The notes under the pieces are model-generated. The model did no database searches. It saw only the letters and a program-made list of their open reading frames with translations, and was not told the DNA's origin. Shown here one piece after another: positions 29,415 to 37,466 of a stretch of DNA of 64,000 nt. Positions within the stretch are counted from its first letter, which is position 1. The number at the start of each line of letters is the position of its first letter. This DNA is from Rhodopseudomonas palustris HaA2 (GTDB taxonomy: Bacteria > Pseudomonadota > Alphaproteobacteria > Rhizobiales > Xanthobacteraceae): assembly GCF_000013365.1 (NCBI RefSeq), contig NC_007778.1, positions 1,178,001-1,242,000 of the forward strand. The letters are read 5' to 3'. Position numbers and translations under genes: made by a program.

Positions 29415-29783
29415 TCAGTCCGCCTTGGACCCGAACAGCCGCTTGAACAGGCCCGGCGGTTGCGGCCCCTTCACGGTGTCGAAGCCGGCCTTGCGCCACG
29501 CCAGAATGCCGCCGCCCAGCACATAGGGCTCGCAGACTCCGTTCGCTTTCGCCGCGATCTGGCCGGCATACATCCGCGTGCGTCCGCCGGAATGGCAGAA
29601 GAAGATCGCCTTGCGGCCGTGCGCGTCGCGCAGGTCGCCGTGCCTGAAGCCGGTCAGCGGCAGTTCGATCGCGCCGTCGATGCGCTCGCGCTCGATCTCG
29701 TGGCGCTCGCGGACGTCGACCAGCACCGCGCCGGCGTCCAGCAACCGCTGCGCCTCGATCGGCGATATCGTCTTCACACCCAT
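29415..29783 (-). CDS. Rhodanese-like sulfurtransferase
   Basis: The 122-residue single-domain rhodanese has VLVDVRERHEIERERIDGAIELP and the active-site loop FFCHSGGRT with Cys63. The family carries sulfane sulfur as a cysteine persulfide and transfers it to thiols or cyanide. The C-terminal PPGLFKRLFG is an amphipathic tail that could touch the membrane. It lies 25 nt downstream of the SQR-like gene on the same strand, so the two probably form an operon that moves sulfur from sulfide oxidation to acceptors. It is convergent with the SqrR-like gene (18 nt). Confidence 0.9.
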   Translation of the reverse strand: MGVKTISPIEAQRLLDAGAVLVDVRERHEIERERIDGAIELPLTGFRHGDLRDAHGRKAIFFCHSGGRTRMYAGQIAAKANGVCEPYVLGGGILAWRKAGFDTVKGPQPPGLFKRLFGSKAD

Positions 29784-29808
29784 CGTCGTCGGCTCCCGGC
29801 AGGTCGCA

Positions 29809-30939
29809 TCAGCGGAACGTCGTCAGATAGTGCCGTTCGAACAGCCGCTTCAGCCAGTGGAACAGCTTCATCTTCGGCCCGACGAAATTGAACTTCTCGT
29901 TGCGGAAAACCAGCATGCCGGAATCCAGCGTGTCGACGATGCACACCAGCTCCGGCTTGAACCGCGTCGACGGCGCGTCGCCGCTCTCGACCGCGGCGAT
30001 GTTGGCCGCCACCGCGAGCGCCTGCAGGTCGGCCTGATGCGCCTGTTTCGGCATCCAGTCCGGCCCCGGAAACGACCCGGCATCGCCGGCGACCCAGACA
30101 TTGGGCAGGCCGTCGACCCGGCACATCTCGTCGGCCTTGATCATGCCGCCGGGCGACAGCGGCAGTTCGGTATTCGCCAGCCAAGCCGGGCCGGTCAGCC
30201 CCGGCATGAACAGGATCAGATCGGCCTCGATCTCGCCGCCGCCGTCGAGCACGACCTTGCGCTCTTCGATGCGCAGAATCTTGCGGCCGAGCTGCGTGGC
30301 GATGCCGCGATCCTTCATCTCCCGCAGCAGTCCGTCCACGGCGCGCTCGCCGAGCCGCGCGCCCGGCCGCGGCGACGGGCTGAAGAACACGATCTGGAAC
30401 CCCGGCCGTTTGCCGCGCTGGCGCAGCAGCGTATCGATGATGAACAGGAATTCGAACATCGGCCCGCCGCGCATCGCGCCGGGCTCCTCCGGATTGGTGG
30501 AGAACCCGACCGCGATGGTGCCGCCCTTCATCGCGTCGAGCCGCCGGCCGATCTCCTCGCCGACCGCGATGCCCTCGCATGGGATCAGCGCGTGCTCGAT
30601 GCCCGGCAGCTTGCGGATGAAGCGGGCGCCGCAGGCGACGATCAGATGATCGTTGGAAAAATCGCCGCGATCGGTCTCGACGATTCGGCCGCCGTCTTTC
30701 AGCCCGGTCACCGAGGCCTCGACGAAGTCGATCCGGTACTTCTCGAAGAAATGCCCCAGCGGCACTTTCAGCCGCGCGCCGCTGCGGATGCCGGCCGGGA
30801 TCCAGATCGTGCTCGGCAGGAAATGCAGCTCGCGACGCGGCGAGATCATGGTGATCGACGCATCGACCTTGCGCTTGCGCAGCGCGCGCGCTGCGGTGAG
30901 CGCCGCGAAGCCCGAGCCGATGATGGTGATGTTGGTCAT
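29809..30939 (-). CDS. SQR-like FAD/NAD(P)-dependent flavoprotein
   Basis: The 376-residue flavoprotein starts MTNITIIGSGFAALTAARAL (FAD-binding Rossmann motif) and has VWVAGDAGSFPGPDWMPKQA near residue 282. Its amphipathic C-terminus (MKLFHWLKRLFERHYLTTF) resembles that of membrane-bound sulfide:quinone oxidoreductases. Cys121 and Cys333 lie where two of the three SQR redox cysteines are expected; a third, middle cysteine is not evident. It may oxidise sulfide to persulfide/polysulfide with quinone as acceptor. AGGAA precedes the ATG at 30939. A flavocytochrome-c-type or other disulfide reductase relative is the alternative. Confidence 0.78.
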   Translation of the reverse strand: MTNITIIGSGFAALTAARALRKRKVDASITMISPRRELHFLPSTIWIPAGIRSGARLKVPLGHFFEKYRIDFVEASVTGLKDGGRIVETDRGDFSNDHLIVACGARFIRKLPGIEHALIPCEGIAVGEEIGRRLDAMKGGTIAVGFSTNPEEPGAMRGGPMFEFLFIIDTLLRQRGKRPGFQIVFFSPSPRPGARLGERAVDGLLREMKDRGIATQLGRKILRIEERKVVLDGGGEIEADLILFMPGLTGPAWLANTELPLSPGGMIKADEMCRVDGLPNVWVAGDAGSFPGPDWMPKQAHQADLQALAVAANIAAVESGDAPSTRFKPELVCIVDTLDSGMLVFRNEKFNFVGPKMKLFHWLKRLFERHYLTTFR

Positions 30940-31153
30940 CGCTGGCGTTCCTGTTGGCTTCGGCGGTCTCCGCCTCTGCGCCCCACGGCTCGCACGGCGG
31001 CGCGGGAGCGTCTGTGACGATGTCACCGCGGCCGCGTCCGATGGCTGCCATCGACGGATCGGGGATTGCGCGGAACCGCTGGTGCGGCCAAGCTCGCGGC
31101 GCGGGCGGGGCGGCATGGCGCTGCGCGCTGGCGCAGGGAAAGTCGGGACGCTG

Positions 31154-31768
31154 ATGGCATCGGACGAATTCAACCGCTGGGAAGGCCGGTTCGCGGTCGA
31201 GGATTATGTATTCGGCACTGCGCCGAACGCGTTTCTGTCGTCGTGCCGGGACATCCTGCCGAAACAGGGGCGGGCGCTGTCGATCGCCGATGGCGAGGGC
31301 CGCAACGGCGTGTTCCTGGCGGAATGTGGATTGTCGGTGCTGTCGGTGGATTTTTCCCCGGCCGCGCAGGGCAAGGCGCAGCGGCTCGCCGCCGCGCGCG
31401 GCGTCACGATCGAAACCCAGACCGCCGATCTCCTGACCTGGGACTGGCCGGGCGATTTCGATGTCATCGCCGGGATCTTCTTCCAGTTCGTCGAGGCCGA
31501 CGAGCGCCCGCGGATCTTCCAGGCGATCCGCGACGCCTTGAAGCCCGGCGGGCTATTGCTGATCGAGGGCTATCGGCCGAAGCAACTGATCTACAAGACC
31601 GGCGGCCCGAGCCGCGCCGACAATCTCTACACCCACGAACTGCTCGAAGCCGCATTCGGCGATTTCGACAATCTCAGCATCCGCGAGCACGACAGCGAGA
31701 TCGCCGAGGGCAGCGGCCATGTCGGGATGTCGGCGCTGATCGATCTGATCGGTTGGAAACCGAAATAG
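31154..31768 (+). CDS. Class I SAM-dependent methyltransferase (TehB-like)
   Basis: The 204-residue protein begins MASDEFNRWEGRFAVEDYVFG and has the SAM-binding ALSIADGEGRNGVFLAECG with a VDFSP acidic strand after it. FDVIAGIFFQF and LKPGGLLLIEGYRPKQL complete the Rossmann core. It resembles the small cytosolic thiol/tellurite methyltransferases (TehB/TPMT-like). The ATG at 31154 yields the family N-terminus. It is divergent from the SQR-like gene, so a role in handling reactive sulfur or metalloid species is possible but unproven. Confidence 0.8.
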   Translation: MASDEFNRWEGRFAVEDYVFGTAPNAFLSSCRDILPKQGRALSIADGEGRNGVFLAECGLSVLSVDFSPAAQGKAQRLAAARGVTIETQTADLLTWDWPGDFDVIAGIFFQFVEADERPRIFQAIRDALKPGGLLLIEGYRPKQLIYKTGGPSRADNLYTHELLEAAFGDFDNLSIREHDSEIAEGSGHVGMSALIDLIGWKPK

Positions 31769-31787
31769 CGGCGGGCCCCGCCGCGAA

Positions 31788-32180
31788 CTACGCCATTGCG
31801 CAGCGATCGGTCACCGGAATGTCGGTGGGCTTGAGGCCGATCCAGGCGTCGATGGTCGGCTGATCGAAGCCGGACTCGCGGCGGTCGCCGGCCTGCAGCA
31901 GCGGCCGGCGGATCAGCAGCGGGTCGGCGATCATCAGCGCCAGCGCCGATTCGTCCGTGAGTGCGGCGAAGTCGATCGCGCCGGCTTTCACTTTCGGCGA
32001 CGATGCGTTGAACCATTCCGCCAGCGGCTTGCTGCCGAAGAACGGCCGCAGCGTCTCTGGCGTCCAGCTCTCGCTCAGCAGGTTGCGGACGTCGAGCTCG
32101 TGGCCCGACGCGACCAGCAGCGCCTTCTGCCGCGCGTTGCCGACACAGCCGGGCTTTTCGTAGAATACCAGTCGGGCCAT
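31788..32180 (-). CDS. ArsC/Spx-like nitrogenase-associated protein (NifO-like)
   Basis: The 130-residue thioredoxin-fold protein begins MARLVFYEKPGCVGNARQKALL. It then shows WTPETLRPFFGSKPLAEWFN and ADPLLIRRPLLQ, the pattern of the nitrogenase-associated ArsC subfamily. A single Cys sits in the CxxN position instead of the redox CxxC. NifO-type proteins influence molybdenum use by nitrogenase. It lies 11 nt after the DUF2478 gene, and the pair is divergent from modD, consistent with a molybdenum role. An arsenate reductase label is less likely. Confidence 0.8.
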   Translation of the reverse strand: MARLVFYEKPGCVGNARQKALLVASGHELDVRNLLSESWTPETLRPFFGSKPLAEWFNASSPKVKAGAIDFAALTDESALALMIADPLLIRRPLLQAGDRRESGFDQPTIDAWIGLKPTDIPVTDRCAMA

Positions 32181-32191
32181 TGCGTGCTCCG

Positions 32192-32821
32192 TCAGCAGAT
32201 CGTTCGCCACAGCCAGTCGCGGTCGTCCGCGGGCTGCTCGGCGGTGCGCGCGGTGGGGGCCTGCGCGCACAAGGCGTGGTGGCTGTCGGCCGGCGCCGCC
32301 TCGCGCCACCACGCCTCGACGGCGGCGCGCGTGCACGGCAGTTCGGCGCCGCCATCGCCGATGAAGTCGCGCCAGGCGTCGGCGCATTTCTCCGGCACCG
32401 CGGTCAGCAGCGGCAGCCCGGCGACCATCGCCTCGGCGAATTCGCTGCGCAGCCCGTGGCCGGTGGCCTCCTGCTTGGAGAATTTGTTGATGACGACGAG
32501 CGCGACCTCGGCCGCGACGGCGCGGCTCACCGCCTGCGCCGATTCCGCGAGCCCGGCGGCGTCGAGCTTGCACGATCCGGCGCTGCCGCCGAGCATCTGC
32601 GAGATGCCGATCGCCTGCCCGGTCATCAGGTCGATCAGTTGCATATCGACCCTGCGGCCGGTGGCGTCCTTGATGTTCCGCTGTACCAGGCCGCCGAGCC
32701 GGTCGCCGGCGCGCAGCCGCTCGAACGCGAACGCCGCCAGCAGGCCGTCGACGTCGTCCTCGGCGCGATAGACGATCGCGGCGATGCGCGCGGGGTCGGA
32801 ATCGGGCGGGGTCTCGGTCAT
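32192..32821 (-). CDS. DUF2478 protein, molybdenum-associated
   Basis: The 209-residue protein begins with IAAIVYRAEDDVDGLLAAFAFERLRAGDRLGGLVQRN and holds LVVINKFSKQEATGHGLRSEF, both characteristic of DUF2478. The fold looks like a P-loop NTPase relative, but I see no intact Walker A. The family commonly accompanies molybdenum transport or nitrogenase genes. It is co-directional with the NifO-like gene and divergent from modD across a Mo-box-like palindrome. The function is unknown; a role in molybdate handling is inferred from context. Confidence 0.78.
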   Translation of the reverse strand: MTETPPDSDPARIAAIVYRAEDDVDGLLAAFAFERLRAGDRLGGLVQRNIKDATGRRVDMQLIDLMTGQAIGISQMLGGSAGSCKLDAAGLAESAQAVSRAVAAEVALVVINKFSKQEATGHGLRSEFAEAMVAGLPLLTAVPEKCADAWRDFIGDGGAELPCTRAAVEAWWREAAPADSHHALCAQAPTARTAEQPADDRDWLWRTIC

Positions 32822-32978
32822 GGCCTGCGTCCTCGGTCGGCGGGGTGGATCGCTGCTGATAAGCAGACTAGCAATCTCCGTGCCGCACGTGCCGACCGTC
32901 GGGTGATCGGCCAGCGCGTTGATCCGACGGGTTTATTCGCCGCGGAGCGGCATGATACCGCCGTCACGAATCCGACAG

Positions 32979-33002
32979 CGTTGTATAATCATAGACACAA
33001 CG
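32979..33002. promoter_or_regulatory. Mo-box-like inverted repeat (putative ModE operator)
   Basis: CGTTGTAT, eight other bases, then ACACAACG: a 24-bp element whose outer arms CGTTGT/ACAACG are perfect inverted repeats. The 24-bp span and CGTTnTAT-type half-sites resemble ModE operators upstream of mod genes, as I recall them. It lies between the divergent DUF2478 (start 32821) and modD (start 33057) genes, 55 nt before modD. Confidence 0.5.
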
Positions 33003-33056
33003 GTTGCGACCGGGAATGGTCCTGCCCCCGCCATTGCCCACCTGAAGGATGACCCG

Positions 33057-33905
33057 ATGCCCGCGGCCGCCACCACCGAACTGGAGCGCCTGCTCGACGA
33101 CGACGTGCCGCATGGCGACCTCACCACCGAGTTGCTCGGCATCGGCGGTGAGGCCGGGGTGATGGCGTTCACCGCCCGCGATCCGATGGTGCTGGCGCTG
33201 GCCGAGGATGCCGCGGCGATCCTGCGTCTGTGCGGCTGCGAGGTCGAACTGCTGGCGGCCACGGGCACCAAGCTCGCGCCCGGCGCGCCGATCCTGATCG
33301 CGCGCGGCGCGGCGTCCGGCCTGCTGCGCGGCTGGAAGGTGGCGCAGACGCTGATCGAGATCTGGTCGGGGGTCGCGACTGCCACCCGCGAGATCGTCGA
33401 GGCCGCGCGCGCGGTGTCGCCCGGCATCGCGATTGCCTGCACCCGCAAGAACACGCCCGGCACCAAGCGCTTCGCGGTCGCCGCGGTGAAGGCCGGCGGC
33501 GCCGGCATGCACCGGCTCGGGCTGTCGGAAACCATTCTGGTGTTCGCCGAGCATCGCGGCTTTCTCGACGAGCCCGCGGCGGCGACGGTGGCGCGGCTGC
33601 GCGCTGCCGCGCCGGAGAAGAAACTGGTCACCGAAGTGTCCACGATCGACGCGGCGCTGGCCGCGGCCGCGGCCGGCTACGACGTGTTGCAGCTCGAGAA
33701 ATTCGCGCCCGCCGACGTCGCGACGCTGGTCGCGCGTCTCGCCGAGACGCCGCTGCGCCCGGTGATCGCCGCCGCCGGCGGCGTCAACGCAAGCAACGCC
33801 GCCGCCTATGCTGCGGCCGGCGCGCAGGTGCTGGTGACGTCGGCGCCGTACATGGCCAAGCCGAGGGACGTGCAGGTGCGGATCAGGCGGGCAACTACAA
33901 AGTAA
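33057..33905 (+). CDS. modD: ModD, nicotinate-nucleotide-pyrophosphorylase-like molybdenum protein
   Basis: The 282-residue protein belongs to the quinolinate phosphoribosyltransferase fold. It has the family start LERLLDDDVPHGDLTTELLG, the substrate-binding ACTRKNTPGTKRFAVAAVKAGG and C-terminal AAAGGVNASNAAAYAAAGA. The ModD branch lacks a clear NAD role and is found in molybdate transport loci. AAGGA lies upstream of the ATG at 33057, favouring this start over longer ones. The Mo-box-like palindrome upstream supports the ModD reading. NadC is the alternative, but a true NadC usually sits with nadA/nadB, which are absent here. Confidence 0.83.
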   Translation: MPAAATTELERLLDDDVPHGDLTTELLGIGGEAGVMAFTARDPMVLALAEDAAAILRLCGCEVELLAATGTKLAPGAPILIARGAASGLLRGWKVAQTLIEIWSGVATATREIVEAARAVSPGIAIACTRKNTPGTKRFAVAAVKAGGAGMHRLGLSETILVFAEHRGFLDEPAAATVARLRAAAPEKKLVTEVSTIDAALAAAAAGYDVLQLEKFAPADVATLVARLAETPLRPVIAAAGGVNASNAAAYAAAGAQVLVTSAPYMAKPRDVQVRIRRATTK

Positions 33906-33940
33906 CGAGTTGAGTGACAAAGCCACCCCAGGCACAGCGA

Positions 33941-34125
33941 GCCCCCTCTCCCGCCTGCGGGAGAGGGCTGGGGTGAGGGCGCGCCGAGCACAGCGCGCTC
34001 CCTCTCCCGCTTGCGGGAGAGGGTTGGGGTGAGGGCGCGCCGAGCAGTGAGTCCGCGTTTCGCGGAGAGGAGTGCCCTCACCCGCCGCGCTACGCGCGTC
34101 GACCTCTCCCGCACGCGGGAGAGGT
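33941..34125. repeat. Palindromic intergenic repeat, family D copy 2
   Basis: Two tandem copies of CCCTCTCCCGC...GCGGGAGAGGG with GGGGTGAGGGCGCG tails are followed by the mirrored arm CCCTCACCC...CCTCTCCCGC...GCGGGAGAGG. It occupies the gap between the convergent modD and acyl-CoA synthetase genes. Confidence 0.85.
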
Positions 34126-34174
34126 TGCGCAGCGGCTGGGGCGACGGAGTGCTCGATACGCGTGCGGATGAGAT

Positions 34175-35812
34175 CTACGCTGCGCTGTGACGCGCTGCCC
34201 GCTCGGCGATCGTCTCGCGCAGCATCGTCTTCTGGATCTTGCCGTTGGCGTTGCGCGGCAGTGGCTCGGTGCGGAGGATGATGCTTTCCGGCACCTTGTA
34301 GTCCGACATCCGCGCCGCGCAGTAGGCGGCGACATCGCCTTCGCTCAACTGCGCGCCTTCGCTCGTGACCACGATGGCGTTGACGCGTTCGCCGAGCACC
34401 GGGTCGGGCGTGCCGACGATCGCGGTCTCCAGCACGCCGTCGAGGCCGCAGATCACGTTCTCGACCTCGGCCGAGAAGATCTTGAAGCCGCCGCGGTTGA
34501 TCATGTCCTTCTTGCGGTCGAACACCCGCACAAATCCCTCCGCGTCGATCGAACCGATATCGCCGCTGCGCCAATAGCCGCCGATGAATTCCGCCGCGTT
34601 GGCATCCTCGCGCTGCCAATAGCGCGGCACCACCATCGGCCCGGCGATCAGCAATTCGCCCGGCTGGCCGGGCGCGACCTCGTTGCCATCGGCATCGACG
34701 ACCCGGACCTGCGCATAGGGGATCGGCTGTCCGACGCTGTCCATGTGATCGCGCCAATGGGCCTGCGGCATGATCGTGGTCGGCGAGGTCGTCTCGGTCG
34801 CCCCATAGGCGTTGCGCAATTGTAGATTCGGCAGCCGCTTGCTCAGCATCTCGATGGTCGGCACCGGCATCGGCGCACCGCCGAAGCAGCCGATCCGCCA
34901 CGCCGACAAATCGTGCCTGTCGAACTCCGGCGCCATCGCCACCAGCGTGTAGATCGCCGGCACCAGAATCGACCAGGTGATTTTCTCGCGGCTCGCCAGC
35001 GCCAGAAAGTCGGGTGTCTTGTAGGACTGCCGCATCAGCACGACGCAGCCGCCGGCGGCGAGCGTGGCATAGGTGACGCCGACCAGGCCGGTGACATGCG
35101 ACAGCGGCACGGCGACCAGGCCGCGATCGTGCTCGGTCAGTTCATGCGCGCGCGCGAAGGCGTAGGCCGAATGCAGGATGCTGAGATGCGTCAGCTCGGC
35201 GCCCTTGGGCTTGCCGGTGGTGCCGGAGGTGTAGAGGATCACCGCGGTGTCGTCCTCGTGCATCGCCACGACCGGCGCATCGGCCGGCGACGCCGCCAGC
35301 AGATCGGCAAACGGCCGCGCGCCGGCGGCGTCGCCATGCGCGGCGAAGCGATGCGTCAGCGTCGGGACGTCGGCCTGCGCCGGAATCTGATCGGCGAGGT
35401 CGGCCTCGAACACCAGCACCTTGGCGCCGCTGTTGGTCAGCAGGAAGTCCAGCTCGGCCTTGCGCTGCCGCGTGCCGATCGGCACCAGCCGCGCGCCGAT
35501 CCGGTTGCAGGCCAGCGCGCAGGCGACGAATTCCCAGCAATTGCCGAGAAACAGCGCGACCCGATCGCCCGGCGCGACGCCGAGGCCGATCAGCGACGCG
35601 GCGATGCTGCGCACGCGTCCGTCGAGGTCGCGATAGCTCAGCGTGACGTCCTCGTCGACGATCGCCGGCCGGTCGCCGAATTTCGTCACCAGATCGTCGA
35701 ACATCGCCGCCAGCGTCGGCGGGCGCTCGGCGAAGCACAGCATCGTCCGGTCGCCATAATGGGTCTCGCGGCGCAGCGCTCCGCCGATGCCGGAATCTCC
35801 CCAGAACTTCAT
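34175..35812 (-). CDS. Class I adenylate-forming acyl-CoA synthetase
   Basis: The 545-residue enzyme has the AMP-binding signature VILYTSGTTGKPKGAELTH, then NAYGATETTSPTT. GYWRSGDIGSIDAEGFVRVFDRKKDMINRGG and the C-terminal lysine segment NANGKIQKTMLR complete the family motifs. It activates a carboxylic acid to the acyl-AMP and then the CoA thioester. GAGGAA precedes the ATG at 35812. The acid could be a medium-chain, aromatic or dicarboxylic substrate; nothing adjacent decides it. Confidence 0.88.
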   Translation of the reverse strand: MKFWGDSGIGGALRRETHYGDRTMLCFAERPPTLAAMFDDLVTKFGDRPAIVDEDVTLSYRDLDGRVRSIAASLIGLGVAPGDRVALFLGNCWEFVACALACNRIGARLVPIGTRQRKAELDFLLTNSGAKVLVFEADLADQIPAQADVPTLTHRFAAHGDAAGARPFADLLAASPADAPVVAMHEDDTAVILYTSGTTGKPKGAELTHLSILHSAYAFARAHELTEHDRGLVAVPLSHVTGLVGVTYATLAAGGCVVLMRQSYKTPDFLALASREKITWSILVPAIYTLVAMAPEFDRHDLSAWRIGCFGGAPMPVPTIEMLSKRLPNLQLRNAYGATETTSPTTIMPQAHWRDHMDSVGQPIPYAQVRVVDADGNEVAPGQPGELLIAGPMVVPRYWQREDANAAEFIGGYWRSGDIGSIDAEGFVRVFDRKKDMINRGGFKIFSAEVENVICGLDGVLETAIVGTPDPVLGERVNAIVVTSEGAQLSEGDVAAYCAARMSDYKVPESIILRTEPLPRNANGKIQKTMLRETIAERAARHSAA

Positions 35813-36062
35813 GCGCGTTTCCTCGTTGTGTTCACGGAGCCGCGGTGAACCCGCGATCTCCCCGGCGGAGGCTCTCTGTCCTTCCACCGACACACTATCC
35901 CGGCGGACTTGCATACCACCAGTCGGAACGTGCCTCTGACCCCTCCTCCGCCCCTGAACTTGCCGTCGGCATTGGGGAGGCCGTCACATCGAAGCGTTAG
36001 CTTGGCGTCTGATGGCAAATACAGGCCCGCGCGGCGGGCCAACTCACACTGAGGACATCACG

Positions 36063-36269
36063 ATGATTCTGACCGAACTGAAGTGCGAATGCGGCGCGGA
36101 ATATCGCTGCGCCGAATCCGAGACGCTGAAAGGCGAGCCGGGAACGCTGAACTGCTCGAGTTGCGGTCAGATCGTCGTGCATTGGGCGAGCCCCCACAAG
36201 CGGGTGTATCGCTGCGTGATTGCACCGGACCGCGGCTATCCGGTGGTGGTGCCGCCGCCGTCGCCGTGA
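36063..36269 (+). CDS. Small zinc-ribbon-like protein (68 aa)
   Basis: A 68-residue protein with two cysteine pairs, KCEC near the N-terminus and CSSC at about residue 31, plus further cysteines at about 16 and 51. The layout suggests a zinc ribbon. No other domain or signal peptide is present. GAGG lies upstream of the ATG at 36063; an in-frame start 51 nt earlier is less favoured. It precedes the NUDIX gene by 86 nt in the same direction. The function is unknown. Confidence 0.6.
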   Translation: MILTELKCECGAEYRCAESETLKGEPGTLNCSSCGQIVVHWASPHKRVYRCVIAPDRGYPVVVPPPSP

Positions 36270-36355
36270 TCCGGCCGGCGCCGGCGTGGGACCTCGCTCT
36301 GTGCTGATGCGCGGCCTATACTGACGCGACGCAGTTTCATGCAGCGGACGAGGAT

Positions 36356-36949
36356 GTGACCTTGCGGGCACCTGTGCTGGCAGCGGGCGGGATTGTGTTG
36401 CGGCGCGGCGGCGAGCCGCTGTTCGCCGTCGTCCGCATGCGCAAGCGCAACGACTGGGTGCTGCCGAAGGGCAAGCTCGACGACGGCGAGACCCCGCGGC
36501 AGGCCGCCATGCGCGAGGTGCTGGAAGAGACCGGGCACCTGGTCGAGGTCCACGAATTCATCGGCACGCTCGCCTGCGAGGCCGGCGGTCGCACCAAAGT
36601 GGTGCATTTCTGGCGGATGGAGGCGGCGCCGGTGCAGACCCACCCGCTGATGAAGGACATCCGCGCGGTCGACTGGCTGCCGCTTCACCAGGCGGTCGAA
36701 CGGTTGACGCGCATCCACGAGCGGGCTTTTCTCGCCCATGTTGGGCCGCTGGTGCTCGACACCGCCGCGCGCACCGCGCCGCCGCTCGCGGCGGCCCAGC
36801 ATCGCGCGCCGTTCGACGACCAGCCGCTCGACGACCAGCCACTCGCCGAACTGACCGTGTCGCCGTCGCTGGCGCTGGAGCAGCCGCACGATGCGCAGCC
36901 CACCATGCTGCAGCGCATCCGAAACTGGTGGCGCGGCACGGCGCGGTAG
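36356..36949 (+). CDS. NUDIX hydrolase with C-terminal extension
   Basis: The 197-residue protein has a complete Nudix box, GKLDDGETPRQAAMREVLEETG, within residues about 37-60, preceded by WVLPKG. Such enzymes hydrolyse nucleoside diphosphates linked to another group, for example diadenosine polyphosphates. The last 60 residues form an acidic, Pro-rich extension containing a short tandem DDQPLDDQPL and ending in a basic QRIRNWWRGTAR helix. The GTG at 36356 has GAGGA just upstream. No neighbour identifies the substrate. Confidence 0.85.
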   Translation: MTLRAPVLAAGGIVLRRGGEPLFAVVRMRKRNDWVLPKGKLDDGETPRQAAMREVLEETGHLVEVHEFIGTLACEAGGRTKVVHFWRMEAAPVQTHPLMKDIRAVDWLPLHQAVERLTRIHERAFLAHVGPLVLDTAARTAPPLAAAQHRAPFDDQPLDDQPLAELTVSPSLALEQPHDAQPTMLQRIRNWWRGTAR

Positions 36950-36974
36950 CGCCGCCTTGCCTCGCGTTGTCGAT

Positions 36975-36988
36975 TTGATCCAGCTCAA
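36975..36988. promoter_or_regulatory. FNR/FixK-type box upstream of ligAB
   Basis: TTGATCCAGCTCAA fits the TTG(A/C)-N6-(T/G)CAA consensus of FixK/FNR activators. A TATCGT at 37010-37015 would place its centre near -40.5, the class II position. Chance matches to this loose motif are expected about once or twice per window, so the call rests on position. Confidence 0.3.
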
Positions 36989-37068
36989 TTCCGGGTTCCC
37001 GCCCCCGCCTATCGTTCGCGAAACGCGGCGCCACGGCCGCAGGCGGAAACGATCGGGAGGGGACGGCG

Positions 37069-37452
37069 ATGAGCCAGGCTTTGGCCAAACAGCCAGAAGC
37101 AGGCGCCTATTTGAAGCGCGACATCTTCGGCACGCCGATCTTCGGCCCGGAAGCGGCGCAGAAGGGCTACGCTCTCAACAAGATGTGCTTCTCCTTCAAT
37201 TCCGCCGCCGCCCGCGCCGACTTCGTCGCGGACGAGGCGGCCTATTGCGCGCGCTACGGCCTCACCGCCACGCAGACCGAGGCGATCCTGAAGCGCGATC
37301 TGCTGAAGCTGCTCGATCACGGCGGCAACGCCTACTACCTCGCCAAATTCGCCGGCATCCTCGGCCTCAACATGCAGGACATCGGGGCGCTGCAGACCGG
37401 CATGAGCGTCGAGCAGTTCAAGGCCAAGCTTTTGGCCGCCAGAGATAGTTGA
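37069..37452 (+). CDS. ligA: Protocatechuate 4,5-dioxygenase, alpha subunit
   Basis: The 127-residue protein matches LigA, the small subunit that caps the class III extradiol dioxygenase active site. It shows FSFNSAAARADFVADEAAYCARYGLT and DLLKLLDHGGNAYYLAKFAGILGLNMQDIGALQTGMS. GGGAGGGG precedes the ATG at 37069. It is followed by the catalytic subunit after 14 nt in the same operon. The paired enzyme opens protocatechuate at the 4,5 bond. A related gallate or catechol-type substrate is possible, since the rest of the 4,5-cleavage pathway is not in view. Confidence 0.9.
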   Translation: MSQALAKQPEAGAYLKRDIFGTPIFGPEAAQKGYALNKMCFSFNSAAARADFVADEAAYCARYGLTATQTEAILKRDLLKLLDHGGNAYYLAKFAGILGLNMQDIGALQTGMSVEQFKAKLLAARDS

Positions 37453-37466
37453 AGGGGAGAGCCGAG

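Noticed and set aside
31014-31026. GTGAC-GAT-GTCAC palindrome between the SQR-like and methyltransferase genes
   Set aside because: The arms are only 5 bp and GC-rich, so chance is a sufficient explanation; it does not resemble a BigR-type AT-rich operator.
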